Of a stretch of DNA of 39,053 nucleotides, positions 23,624-32,287 are shown piece after piece. The stretch lies in contig JALOOM010000047.1 of NCBI GenBank assembly GCA_025454395.1, forward strand, positions 1-39,053, given 5' to 3'. The DNA comes from Elainella sp. Prado103 (lineage in GTDB: Bacteria; Cyanobacteriota; Cyanobacteriia; Elainellales; Elainellaceae). Within the stretch, counting starts at the first letter, position 1. Each line of letters opens with the position of its first letter. Position numbers and translations under genes: made by a program. The notes beneath the pieces are model-generated. The model saw only the letters and a program-made list of their open reading frames with translations. It ran no database searches and had not been told where the DNA came from.

Positions 23624-24469
23624 TTACCGCGATGATATTTGCCTTTTCTGGATCCAGAAACTTCCACCTCCAAAGTAATTTCCATTCAAAAGCCGCTTTA
23701 CCAAATCTGGATATTGATAAAATACATAAGCAGATCCAAAAGTGACTTCAAAAGCAGCGGAATACATTAAGAGTGCCTGTAGAATATACTGTTCATTCCA
23801 ACTTCTTCCTTTCTTCAGCACCCATTCCTTGGGATAATCCCTAGGAAAGAAAATATCGTGAATATGGATATGAACTCCAGACGCTAAACGAGGTAGAATT
23901 TCAAAGTAGATGTAATTGACATCGCTACCCGTTTTTGACACATGAGAAGAATCAATAAATAAGATATCACCACTTTGTAGCTCTGTAAAAGTTGAAATTG
24001 GAACTTCTTCAACTCGTCTAGAAATTAACTGAGTAATACCTGGTACGCCTTTAACTAAAAACTCTCGTGGATGAGGTTCGATGCAGGTGAATTGTAGGGT
24101 GTTTTTCAGAAAACGACGATTGACATCAGCCACCAAAAGTGACGAGAAGCCTGAACCAATCTCAATCATGCGCTTTGGGCTCAGATACCGCAACAAGCAG
24201 AATAATGAGCGAGAATCCATCCAACTATATTGGGAGTTACTATTATAGAAAGTGAACTCATCTGATTTTTGGTCTGGATAATTATAATCTCGAAGCAGGG
24301 TTGGGAAAATTTCAGAGATTAAATACTTCTGCTTCTCATCATTGAAATCAATTCCTAAAATTTTAGGGTACTCTGTCCAAATTCGATGTTGATCAGTAGT
24401 AGCTTGACCCACATTGACAATTGGGGAGTAGAAATGACCATCGACAAACTCTTTTGGGATATTCTGCAT
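23624..24469 (-). CDS. class I SAM-dependent methyltransferase (Methyltransf_24-like)
   Basis: 281 residues. The Rossmann SAM motif MIEIGSGFSSLLVADV lies at about 97-112. The acidic strand-2 end follows (FTCIEPHP), then FIDSSHVSKTGSDVNYI, and near residue 200 HIHDIFFPRDYPKEWV and WNEQYILQALL, a pattern frequent in cyanobacterial methyltransferases near glycosyltransferase genes. Substrate unknown; sugar or small-molecule methylation during surface polysaccharide synthesis is an inference from context. AAGGA lies six to seven bases before the ATG. It is the last gene of the minus-strand run, 133 bases after the previous one. Base composition is visibly more AT-rich than in the flanking housekeeping genes. 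Confidence 0.85.
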   Translation of the reverse strand: MQNIPKEFVDGHFYSPIVNVGQATTDQHRIWTEYPKILGIDFNDEKQKYLISEIFPTLLRDYNYPDQKSDEFTFYNSNSQYSWMDSRSLFCLLRYLSPKRMIEIGSGFSSLLVADVNRRFLKNTLQFTCIEPHPREFLVKGVPGITQLISRRVEEVPISTFTELQSGDILFIDSSHVSKTGSDVNYIYFEILPRLASGVHIHIHDIFFPRDYPKEWVLKKGRSWNEQYILQALLMYSAAFEVTFGSAYVFYQYPDLVKRLLNGNYFGGGSFWIQKRQISSR

Positions 24470-24578
24470 TATTTGTCCTTAAAGCAGACTGGACTAAGAT
24501 TTAGATATCACTGTACGATCGAGCCAACTGGTTTGACTGTGAGAAGCCTATTCTAAAAATGCCGCTTGAGTAGAAACC

Positions 24579-24606
24579 GGCAATTTAATTAGGGCAATTT
24601 AATTAG
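24579..24606. repeat. 14-bp tandem duplication at a gene end
   Basis: GGCAATTTAATTAG at 24579 and 24593. The stop codon of the methyltransferase that ends at 24603 lies within the right-hand copy, so the duplication grew outward from the gene's 3' end. Confidence 0.9.
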
Positions 24607-25616
24607 TAAGAACGAATGCAGTAATCAGGAGTCCAATGACGGAAGCATTTCGTCTCCGTCGCCTGATGTCCCATGACTGCAAACATCATCGTAGGTTTTG
24701 CTAAACCCACATCGATAAATTTAGTATTTAGGTTTTCTACAAAATCAATAAATTGGCAATCTTGCATATTGTCAGGATCAAGATTATGTCCATAGCCGCG
24801 TTCAATGAATGGATCGATAATATTCCCATATCCCAAGAACGCTTTAAATGCAAAACGATCAACCAAAGCTGGTAAAACATCTTGAGATCGAATTCCTTCA
24901 AACCCACGCTTTGAACAATCCCAATTGAGATACTGCGCGTGATATTGGTTAAATTGATAATTAAACTTGTAATGATCAGGAATAATTGACCATAACCCTT
25001 CGATCACTTCTAATGCCTCTGGCCAACGCATATGGCCATTACGGCCAATCATATCAGCCGTCAGAAACAGTCCAGTTAAGCTCAATGTCTGTTTAAGAGT
25101 ATCAAATAGGTGTTCTAGTTCAACGATATGATGAAGCGAATGATGAGCAATGATAACATCATAAGATTGATTGGATTGCCACTGGTTTAAATCGCACTCT
25201 GTCAAGACTAGATTTTCGATTATGCCCTGTTTGGTAGCTTCAATCCTAGCTCGCTGTAACCGAATTTTTGACAACTCTAAACATTCAATCTTGAAGTGGT
25301 TTATCCCACGTCGCTTCAGCTCAATCGCCAAACCAGTCTCTAGTACACAGTCACCTGAACCAATACTCACGATCATCAGCGGCTTATCCTCAACTTCCTG
25401 CTGCACAGCTTGGATATGTTTCAGGTAGAATTCTCTAGCATCAGTGCAGTCCATTACCTGGTTGAATCTTGGCCGAATATGTTTTTGCATCCAATAATGA
25501 TAGATAGGCGGCAGTTTCCAAACTATTGCAGTATTAGCAAACTGTTGAATTTGAGTATCGACTCTTGCTTGATAATCCACTTGAGTAGAATTAGGATCAT
25601 TCAAAGAAGCTGGCAT
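24603..25616 (-). CDS. class I SAM-dependent methyltransferase
   Basis: 337 residues. SAM motif I is MIVSIGSGDCVLETGLAIEL (about 79-98), followed by the acidic KIECLELS, then CDLNQWQ and the post-motif YDVIIAHHSLHHIVELEHLF typical of Methyltransf_12/25 enzymes. The C-terminal 150 residues (DPFIERGYGHNLDP and LAKPTMMFAVMGH) are seen in other cyanobacterial proteins, but I cannot name their role. Its ATG overlaps the last 20 bases of the sulfotransferase gene and has AAGGGG seven bases upstream, inside that gene, so translation is probably coupled. Acceptor unknown; context suggests a glycan or a modified protein. AT-rich compared with neighbours. Confidence 0.85.
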   Translation of the reverse strand: MPASLNDPNSTQVDYQARVDTQIQQFANTAIVWKLPPIYHYWMQKHIRPRFNQVMDCTDAREFYLKHIQAVQQEVEDKPLMIVSIGSGDCVLETGLAIELKRRGINHFKIECLELSKIRLQRARIEATKQGIIENLVLTECDLNQWQSNQSYDVIIAHHSLHHIVELEHLFDTLKQTLSLTGLFLTADMIGRNGHMRWPEALEVIEGLWSIIPDHYKFNYQFNQYHAQYLNWDCSKRGFEGIRSQDVLPALVDRFAFKAFLGYGNIIDPFIERGYGHNLDPDNMQDCQFIDFVENLNTKFIDVGLAKPTMMFAVMGHQATETKCFRHWTPDYCIRSY

Positions 25617-26358
25617 ATTTTGTCCCCTTAAAAAAATCTTTTAATTCGTCAAAGTTTTCGATCGCCTCATTGAGATTATCGCTACTTAGTTTGAGCATTC
25701 TTGTTGTCATCACTTGTTGGGATATCCCCAAAAATGCTTGAATTTCTGCCAAAATCGTCTGGGATCGCTGACTGACTAGCTCCTCATAACTAACTTCATA
25801 GATAGGATGCCCAGTAAATAATTTTTGGAAAAAGCTGTACTGCCTATCCGTTTCTTCAAAATTTGCTAAGCATTCTAGCGGCTGAAGTCGAACTGGTTTT
25901 ACCACAGGAATTTCCTGCCCTTCAAGCCTCATGGTTACGCCAGTGACATGATTAACGACATACCAAGAGAGATATCTAGCTAATGAGTTCTGACGGCGCA
26001 GGTGAATAATTTTGATATCCTGATCCTCCTGCACAATATGGCGAACACGAGCCATGCGAGGTTGCACCAATTCGTCATGCTTGAGCTTGAACCCAGCAAC
26101 TTTACGCCCCTGTGTATCCCAGGCAATTTTGTAGAGAAAGTGGTAGGGGTGAGTGTTACGATAGTGTAGCAAAGCTTGGTCAAGCCCTGTCCCCGGACGA
26201 TTCCGAATACTGTAGCGACCTAGTAAGTCGTTAACGTGGCTAGGGGCATAAATCTCGCCGTGACACAGAATATCAGGATGAGACTGTAAATAACTGGTCA
26301 ACAGTGTACTGCCAGTCCGAGCAGCACATGTAATCATAAATAAGTTATCACGAAACAT
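25597..26358 (-). CDS. Stf0-like sulfotransferase
   Basis: 253 residues. The PAPS-binding loop CAARTGSTLLTSYLQSHP is at 11-28 and the 3'-phosphate block IIHLRRQNSLARYLSW at about 117-132. A conserved GEIYAPSHV (34-42) lies between. This arrangement matches Stf0/LPS-type sulfotransferases, which move sulfate from PAPS onto sugar hydroxyls. A strong GGAAGGAG lies five to six bases before the ATG, and the gene follows the TPR-glycosyltransferase by 29 bases, so it is in one transcription unit with it. Its 3' end overlaps the next methyltransferase start. The acceptor is presumed to be the product of the neighbouring glycosyltransferase (inference). Confidence 0.85.
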   Translation of the reverse strand: MFRDNLFMITCAARTGSTLLTSYLQSHPDILCHGEIYAPSHVNDLLGRYSIRNRPGTGLDQALLHYRNTHPYHFLYKIAWDTQGRKVAGFKLKHDELVQPRMARVRHIVQEDQDIKIIHLRRQNSLARYLSWYVVNHVTGVTMRLEGQEIPVVKPVRLQPLECLANFEETDRQYSFFQKLFTGHPIYEVSYEELVSQRSQTILAEIQAFLGISQQVMTTRMLKLSSDNLNEAIENFDELKDFFKGTKYASFFE

Positions 26359-26387
26359 GAATGCTCCTTCCTATAATGAGGGCTTTG

Positions 26388-29300
26388 CTATGGCTTGCAA
26401 CTTCTGTGGTTCTCTTGGTCATGAGATTCCAGAAGCCGATCCATCAGATTGGAAAGGAAGGAGCAGACAGTCTTGGCTGTAAAGGGTTCCACTGCCGCCA
26501 AAGCCGCATCGGATAATCGCTTCCACAAATCCTGGTCTTGGTAAAGCCGCAAAATTTGAGCCGCGAATGTTGCGGCTTGATCCGCGACAAGCACTGTCTC
26601 ATTCTCAACTAATCCCATACCTTCAACGCCGATTGAAGTAGAAACCAGGGGTAAACCATACTCCAGGCTTTGTCCTACTTTGCCTTTCATGCCTGCTCCA
26701 TAGCGCAAAGGAGCTACAAAGATTCGACGCGACAAGAAGTAGGGAGATACGTCAGCGATATACCCAGTTACGATGATGCGTGGATCAACTGCACCCAGTT
26801 GCTGAACTTCTTTGGGAGGATGACTCCCCAATAACGTTACGGTTAAGTCAGGGATCTCCTGCCAAACCGCTGGCATGATTGCCTGATAGAGCCAAAGGAC
26901 TGCATCAACATTGGGAGGATGGTTATAGCCTCCAATAAATAGGAGCCCCGATCGCTCCATAAAGCTAGGACGATTACCCTGATAAGGATGATGAATGTTA
27001 GGAACAACCGCAACATTTTGCACACCTTGTTCCTGCAACAGTTTTTGTTCAACTGATGTCACTGTGAGGGTTAAATCAGCTTGCTTCGCCAAGGCCAATT
27101 CTAGAGATTGCATCTCTACCCAGGCTGGTGTTGGTTCGATGGGATTAACCGTTAGCTGCATTTCCCAGGCTCGCTGCAAACGAAGATAATGTAGATCGAT
27201 CGTGTCATAGATGATCCGAATAGTTGGATATTGCCGCAACAATGGCAAGTAACGCTGAGCAATAGCAGGGAAGCAAAGCCAAGCGCAATCTACCAGCGGC
27301 AGACGCTCTTTGATCTGTTCCATCATGGGAAGCCCATAGCCCACTTGGTGATACAAGACTTCAACTTGTAGATCTTGTAGTTCGCTCACATAGGGTTCTT
27401 CCTTCAGTCCATTATCAGGGGCAAAAATAACGTGATAGTTTAGCTGTTTGAACAGTTTAATGATTTCAAATAATCGTCTTGCTCCTGATTCTTTGTCATA
27501 ACAGGGTGGATAGGGATTGATGATTAAAACAGTACGTTTACCAGAATGCCGTCTTGCTGCTTGAGGCACCTGTTCTAACCCTTGATTAGGTGGATAATCA
27601 ATCAACACCTTCTGCCATTTATCTTTGAATTTCTTGGCATTAATGATTTGGTAGTGCTTTACTCCCTCGTCAGTTGATGTACCTGATGAAATCCCTTCGT
27701 AATGTACTACCTCTGATCGAGGTTGATAAACGACCTGTAATCCCAGCTCGTGACGGATGCGGAAGCAGAGATCCGTATCTTCGTAATAAGCTGGAATAAA
27801 GGTTTCTGAAAATCCCTGAAGCGTTTCAAAAACCCACCGTCGAACAAGTAAACTGGCTGCCGAGCAATAATCAACTTGACGTAAGTAATTATATTGTGGA
27901 TCGCATGGATTCTGCATTCTGCCATAGTTCCACCCTGAAGCATCGTTCCAGATGATCCCACCCGCTTCTTGTAATAGTCCATTGGGATAAACTAACTTAG
28001 AGCCAACCGCGCCAATTGTTTCATCGTTCTCCAGGCTTTCTATAAGATACTCAATCGCTTTAGCTTGAATTTCAGTATCATTATTCAAAAAATAAAGATA
28101 TTGACCTTTCGCTTGTGATGCTCCTCGGTTACAAGATCGAATAAACCCAGCATTTTTTTCATTGTTGATCAAAACTAGGTTCTCAACCTGTTCTAAAACA
28201 GTTTGAGTCTGATCCGTAGAACAATCATTGACAACAATGATTTCTATCTGGGTGTTCGAAGCAAGAGATCGCGATAATGATTGCAAGCAATGATACGTAT
28301 AGTCAATTTCGTTATAGACCGGGATGATGCATGAAACTAAGGGAGTTTGACTGTAGGGTAAAGTCAGCTTTTCTCCTGGCTTAAAGAAATTAAAATTGCA
28401 CTGCATTGATGCCGCGATCGGTATCATAGAAGAGCGATGGGTTGACTCTAGTGATTTTGGCAAGGATGCTTGTAGCTGTTTGACCAGTTGCCGGAAAACC
28501 GTGGCACCAGTGATATCTCCTGTTCTGGATAAGGCATTTGCTAAACCTTCATACAGTTCTGGACGATCGGGCTGTAGCTCGATCGCTTGATGATAAGTCT
28601 CGATTTGATCTGGATCTTGCTCAATCGCACGCTGATAATGCTGGGATGCGGTCGCTAACAGTTGGGTGCCATATCGCTTCAGGGCATTCGCTAACTTTCG
28701 ATCGATCCCAGGCAACTCTGGATTGAGAACGATCGCACTGCGATAGGCCGTAACCGCCCCGCCCCACTGTTCTAGCTCCATCAAGGCTTCACCCAGGTTA
28801 TAGTGAGACCAATGAAAATCGGATTTGAGGGCAATGGCTTGTTCAAAGGCGTGGGCTGCTGCTGACCATTGCTGAAGATGGAGTAGGGCATCTCCCAAAT
28901 TATTATGCGACCAGGAAAAAGTGGGGTTAAGGGTGATCGCTTGACGATAGACAGCAACGGCCGCCGACCATTCTTCGCGTTGTGCCAACAGATCTGCGAG
29001 TTGATGGTGCGCTTCCCAGCAGGTGGGTTGCACTATAATCGCTTGACGGCAGACTTGTAAGGCCAAATCAGCGTTGCCTCGCTGTAAAGCCGTTTTGACT
29101 AGCATCAAGTAATGCTGAATATTTTGGGAATCGAGCTGCACCAGATGGGCATAACAATCCAACACGGCTGACCAATCTTCTAGCTGCAACAAAGCTTGAA
29201 CCAAAGATTGATAGTAGGTGGCACAAGGATGCAGCGCAATGGCTTGACGATAGTACTGGATCGCATTTTGGAGCTGGCCTTTACGAAATAAGGCTTCGCC

Positions 29301-30656
29301 CCAAGCATAAAAGACTGGAGCACTGGGTTGGGTCTTTGCTACATAGCGGTAACAATCGATCGCTAAGTCGAGCCGATCTTGCGCTGCTAAGGTTTTTCCC
29401 AGATTGAAATGTTGGCTGGGAGTGGCCCAGTCGGGTTGAAGTTGCAACGCCTGAAAGAGGGCATCGGCGGCAGCAATCGGGTTATGGAGCTGTCGCCAAA
29501 TTTCTGCTAAATTCCAGTGAGCGGCGGCTTGCTGTGGATCGATCTGCAAGGCTTGCTGATAACTGGTAATCGCCTGCTCTAGCATTCCTTGCTCAGCATA
29601 GTAGGTGCCCTGATCGACCCACTGTTCAGCCGAATTGAGTTCAGATACAGCAGGTTCAGATAAACTCTGAGTAGCAAGTCCAATCTGATCTAAAGACGGA
29701 ACAGGAGGAGGGCAAGGTTGCAGTGGGAATACGGCCGGAGCTTGAGTTGGCTGATCGAAGGAACTCTGGAAGAAAGTCTGGGGGGATGGATTGATCGGCA
29801 GAGAATCGATCGAAACTGGATCAGAGACTGATAGGGACGGTTGGATCGATGTTACCGTTTGAATTGCTTCTGCTTCTAAAAGACTAGCCCGACTCCAACA
29901 TTCGGCCGCTTTGTCTAGGCAATTCAGTTGCGTCCAAATCCGAGCGAGGTTGCGGTAAGCCCCAGCAAAATTAGGCTTGAGTTGGATTGCTTGTTGATAG
30001 TCGGTAATCGCTGCTTGCCACTGGTGCTCCTGAGCTTTGAGACTGCCTAAATTGGCATAAACCTCTGCCCAGTTCGGCTGAAGCTGTAGAGCTTTCGTAT
30101 AGGCTGTTAATGCTTCAGTTCGTTGACCTAGTGCTTGCAGTGCATTGCCTTGCAGTTTATAGGTCTTGGCACTGGGTTGGAGAGCTAAAAGCTGCTCACA
30201 GTAGGTCAATACGGTTTGCCATTGCTGAGTGGCAGCAGCAGATTCTGCTTGAGATAACAAAAAGAGCAGTTGTTCAACATCCACCGTTTCCATTGAAGTC
30301 TGAGCAGCAGAACTGGAAGCACGGATAGTAGGGGGACAGGGCGGCTGGGGGGATGCTGATTTCGATCGAGTCAACAGTTCAATCGCTTGCCGATAGCAGG
30401 CCGCTGATTCAGCCAAACTACCCTGAAAACTTAAAGCTTCAGCCAGAGACTGATAGACCTCAGGAGATTCAGGATAGCGTTGTAAGACTTGGCGATAGTA
30501 CTGAATAGCGGCTTCCAGGTTGCCTTGTTTCAGCCAGAGATCACCTGCTTGCAAGCACTCTGGTAATGATACATCTGAGGCATCAGGCAGTAAGTGGGTG
30601 GATGGGGCAGAAGCGGCAGAGAAACCCGCTTCAAATTTCGCACCATTTCTGCTCAT
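26388..30656 (-). CDS. giant TPR protein with GT2 and GT4-like glycosyltransferase domains
   Basis: 1422 residues in three parts. (1) TPR arrays at about 30-95, 120-260 and 345-745, separated by Pro/Ser-rich linkers (about 265-340 is the largest). A typical repeat is AIQYYRQAIALHPCATYYQS. (2) A family-2 glycosyltransferase at about 775-1020: VSCIIPVYNEIDYTYHCL, IEIIVVNDCSTDQT and the metal-site FLNNDTEIQ (about 855-863). (3) A GT4-like, GT-B domain at about 1037-1400: INPYPPCYDKESGARRLFEI, LLFIGGYNHPPNVDA, VAPLRYGAGMKGKVGQSLEY. Two active transferase sites in one chain suggest it adds two sugars, and TPRs often hold a protein acceptor or a complex partner (inference). No membrane segment. The ribosome binding site AAGGAG is inside the last codons of the upstream TPR-methyltransferase gene, 8 bases away, so translation is coupled. 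Confidence 0.9.
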   Translation of the reverse strand: MSRNGAKFEAGFSAASAPSTHLLPDASDVSLPECLQAGDLWLKQGNLEAAIQYYRQVLQRYPESPEVYQSLAEALSFQGSLAESAACYRQAIELLTRSKSASPQPPCPPTIRASSSAAQTSMETVDVEQLLFLLSQAESAAATQQWQTVLTYCEQLLALQPSAKTYKLQGNALQALGQRTEALTAYTKALQLQPNWAEVYANLGSLKAQEHQWQAAITDYQQAIQLKPNFAGAYRNLARIWTQLNCLDKAAECWSRASLLEAEAIQTVTSIQPSLSVSDPVSIDSLPINPSPQTFFQSSFDQPTQAPAVFPLQPCPPPVPSLDQIGLATQSLSEPAVSELNSAEQWVDQGTYYAEQGMLEQAITSYQQALQIDPQQAAAHWNLAEIWRQLHNPIAAADALFQALQLQPDWATPSQHFNLGKTLAAQDRLDLAIDCYRYVAKTQPSAPVFYAWGEALFRKGQLQNAIQYYRQAIALHPCATYYQSLVQALLQLEDWSAVLDCYAHLVQLDSQNIQHYLMLVKTALQRGNADLALQVCRQAIIVQPTCWEAHHQLADLLAQREEWSAAVAVYRQAITLNPTFSWSHNNLGDALLHLQQWSAAAHAFEQAIALKSDFHWSHYNLGEALMELEQWGGAVTAYRSAIVLNPELPGIDRKLANALKRYGTQLLATASQHYQRAIEQDPDQIETYHQAIELQPDRPELYEGLANALSRTGDITGATVFRQLVKQLQASLPKSLESTHRSSMIPIAASMQCNFNFFKPGEKLTLPYSQTPLVSCIIPVYNEIDYTYHCLQSLSRSLASNTQIEIIVVNDCSTDQTQTVLEQVENLVLINNEKNAGFIRSCNRGASQAKGQYLYFLNNDTEIQAKAIEYLIESLENDETIGAVGSKLVYPNGLLQEAGGIIWNDASGWNYGRMQNPCDPQYNYLRQVDYCSAASLLVRRWVFETLQGFSETFIPAYYEDTDLCFRIRHELGLQVVYQPRSEVVHYEGISSGTSTDEGVKHYQIINAKKFKDKWQKVLIDYPPNQGLEQVPQAARRHSGKRTVLIINPYPPCYDKESGARRLFEIIKLFKQLNYHVIFAPDNGLKEEPYVSELQDLQVEVLYHQVGYGLPMMEQIKERLPLVDCAWLCFPAIAQRYLPLLRQYPTIRIIYDTIDLHYLRLQRAWEMQLTVNPIEPTPAWVEMQSLELALAKQADLTLTVTSVEQKLLQEQGVQNVAVVPNIHHPYQGNRPSFMERSGLLFIGGYNHPPNVDAVLWLYQAIMPAVWQEIPDLTVTLLGSHPPKEVQQLGAVDPRIIVTGYIADVSPYFLSRRIFVAPLRYGAGMKGKVGQSLEYGLPLVSTSIGVEGMGLVENETVLVADQAATFAAQILRLYQDQDLWKRLSDAALAAVEPFTAKTVCSFLSNLMDRLLESHDQENHRSCKP

Positions 30657-30664
30657 AGCCCAGC

Positions 30665-32287
30665 TTACTCCTTGCGGATAATCAGTTGATAGGATCGATG
30701 TAGAACTTGAATCTGATCAGACATTCCAGCCAAGAAAGCATCAATTCCCTGCTTAGGGTCTTGCCCTGGCAAGTTTGGATCTTGCCACTCGTAGTCATCA
30801 AAAATCATCAAACCGCCTAACTTCAGCAGCGGCCAGGCCAATTCAGCATCACGATAGACATGATCCGCGAGATGGCAGCCGTCCACATAAATCATATCGA
30901 ACGAATGCGGGGTTAGTGCAGGCAATAAATCATGGGAATGCCCAACCTGCACCTTGACCCTTTGAGCAGCACCAGTTTTGCTCAAGTTGGAGCGGAATAA
31001 TGTTTGAAAATCTGGATCAATACAAGTCAGGCTTGCGGTGGGGTGGGTCAACACATGATCGAGCAACCAGCAGGCAGACATGCCTTGATAGCTCCCGATT
31101 TCCAAACCATGTAAATTGGGTTGATGGGCGATTACCGCTAGAAACGTTTGCCAAATCGGGATGTTGTGGGAGAACCAATCTTGGGTGAACTGATAGTTGC
31201 GCTGAATACACTCTGGCCAGTTACGAGCAGCACAACCCTTTTGAAACCAAGTCGTTGCCTCTGCGATCTCACCCGATAAACTGAGAGCTCTGCCCCAAAA
31301 GGTGTAGACCCAAGCCTGATCTTGTCCAGCCGCTAGGGCCATCTGGCAGACTTGAATAGCCGCCTGACCCTGCTGCTGCTGCAATAAGGCATCAATCCAT
31401 TGGTGATAAGCCCAGGTCAACTCTCTATCTGCCTGAACGGCTGCCCGAAACATGGCAGCGGCTTCAGCATAACGTCCCTGACGGAAGTAGAGATTTCCTA
31501 TCTCATAGTAGAAACCACCAGATTGGGGAGAATCGGAATCGACTTGCCTCAGTCCCTGTTGGTAATGATCTAGTGCCGCTGGCCAGTTGCCTTGATGTTC
31601 CAGCAATTGGGCAAGCTTCCTGTGAGCTGAGATGTAAGTAGGCTGCAATTGGACAACTTGGCGGTATGCCTCGATCGCCGCCGTCAGATTTCCAAGGGCT
31701 ACTTGAACCGTTGCCAAATTATAGTAAGCTTCGAAAAAATCGGGTCTGAGCTGGATTGCATGTTGATAACAAGCCAAGGCCAGACTGAGTTGATGCTGCT
31801 GAAATAGTTGGTTGGCTAACTCAAACTGGTTAGAGGATGTTCTCCATTCGGGACACAGATGAAAGGCTTGCCAGCGGTGTTGAACCGCTTCCAGCGGCTT
31901 TTGCAGTTGAGTGTAAATATTAGATAAGCTCCAATGTACGCCAGGCGAATTCGGTTCTATATCCAACACTGATTCGTAAGTTGCAATCGCCGCTGGCCAT
32001 TGCTGTTGCTGTGCTTGTAATTTAGCAAGTGCCGCCAACATACTTGCACGATCGATCTGAGGCTGGATCGCACAAGTATGCCAATACAACGCCTCTTCAA
32101 AACGTCCTAACCCTTGTAATAGATTACCCAGAGTCTGACAGGCAGGAATCAGGGAGTGTTTCGATTGCACTGCTTGTTCACAGGCAGCAATCGCTTCATG
32201 GAGCAACAGGGTCATGGAATTAGCCAAAATGAGCGACTCAGGATTAGAAAATCTCAAAATCTGCTGCTGTGACATTAGGAGCCCCAT
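30665..32287 (-). CDS. TPR protein with C-terminal methyltransferase domain
   Basis: 540 residues. About ten TPR-like units fill residues 25-345, for example AIQLRPDFFEAYYNLATVQV and AAIEAYRQVVQLQPTYISAH. The C-terminal methyltransferase (about 375-535) has the SAM motif LHGLEIGSYQGMSACWLLDH, the acidic LTCIDPDFQTL, FDMIYVDGCHLADHVYRDAE, and GGLMIFDDYEW, a Methyltransf_24 pattern. Substrate unknown. The start is uncertain: ATGs at 32287 and 32275 overlap the 3' end of the RTX gene by 44 and 32 bases, and one at 32215 would avoid overlap; none has a classical Shine-Dalgarno, but a GGGG lies near the 32275 start. The overlap implies translation coupled to the RTX gene. It ends 8 bases before the TPR-glycosyltransferase gene. 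Confidence 0.85.
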   Translation of the reverse strand: MGLLMSQQQILRFSNPESLILANSMTLLLHEAIAACEQAVQSKHSLIPACQTLGNLLQGLGRFEEALYWHTCAIQPQIDRASMLAALAKLQAQQQQWPAAIATYESVLDIEPNSPGVHWSLSNIYTQLQKPLEAVQHRWQAFHLCPEWRTSSNQFELANQLFQQHQLSLALACYQHAIQLRPDFFEAYYNLATVQVALGNLTAAIEAYRQVVQLQPTYISAHRKLAQLLEHQGNWPAALDHYQQGLRQVDSDSPQSGGFYYEIGNLYFRQGRYAEAAAMFRAAVQADRELTWAYHQWIDALLQQQQGQAAIQVCQMALAAGQDQAWVYTFWGRALSLSGEIAEATTWFQKGCAARNWPECIQRNYQFTQDWFSHNIPIWQTFLAVIAHQPNLHGLEIGSYQGMSACWLLDHVLTHPTASLTCIDPDFQTLFRSNLSKTGAAQRVKVQVGHSHDLLPALTPHSFDMIYVDGCHLADHVYRDAELAWPLLKLGGLMIFDDYEWQDPNLPGQDPKQGIDAFLAGMSDQIQVLHRSYQLIIRKE

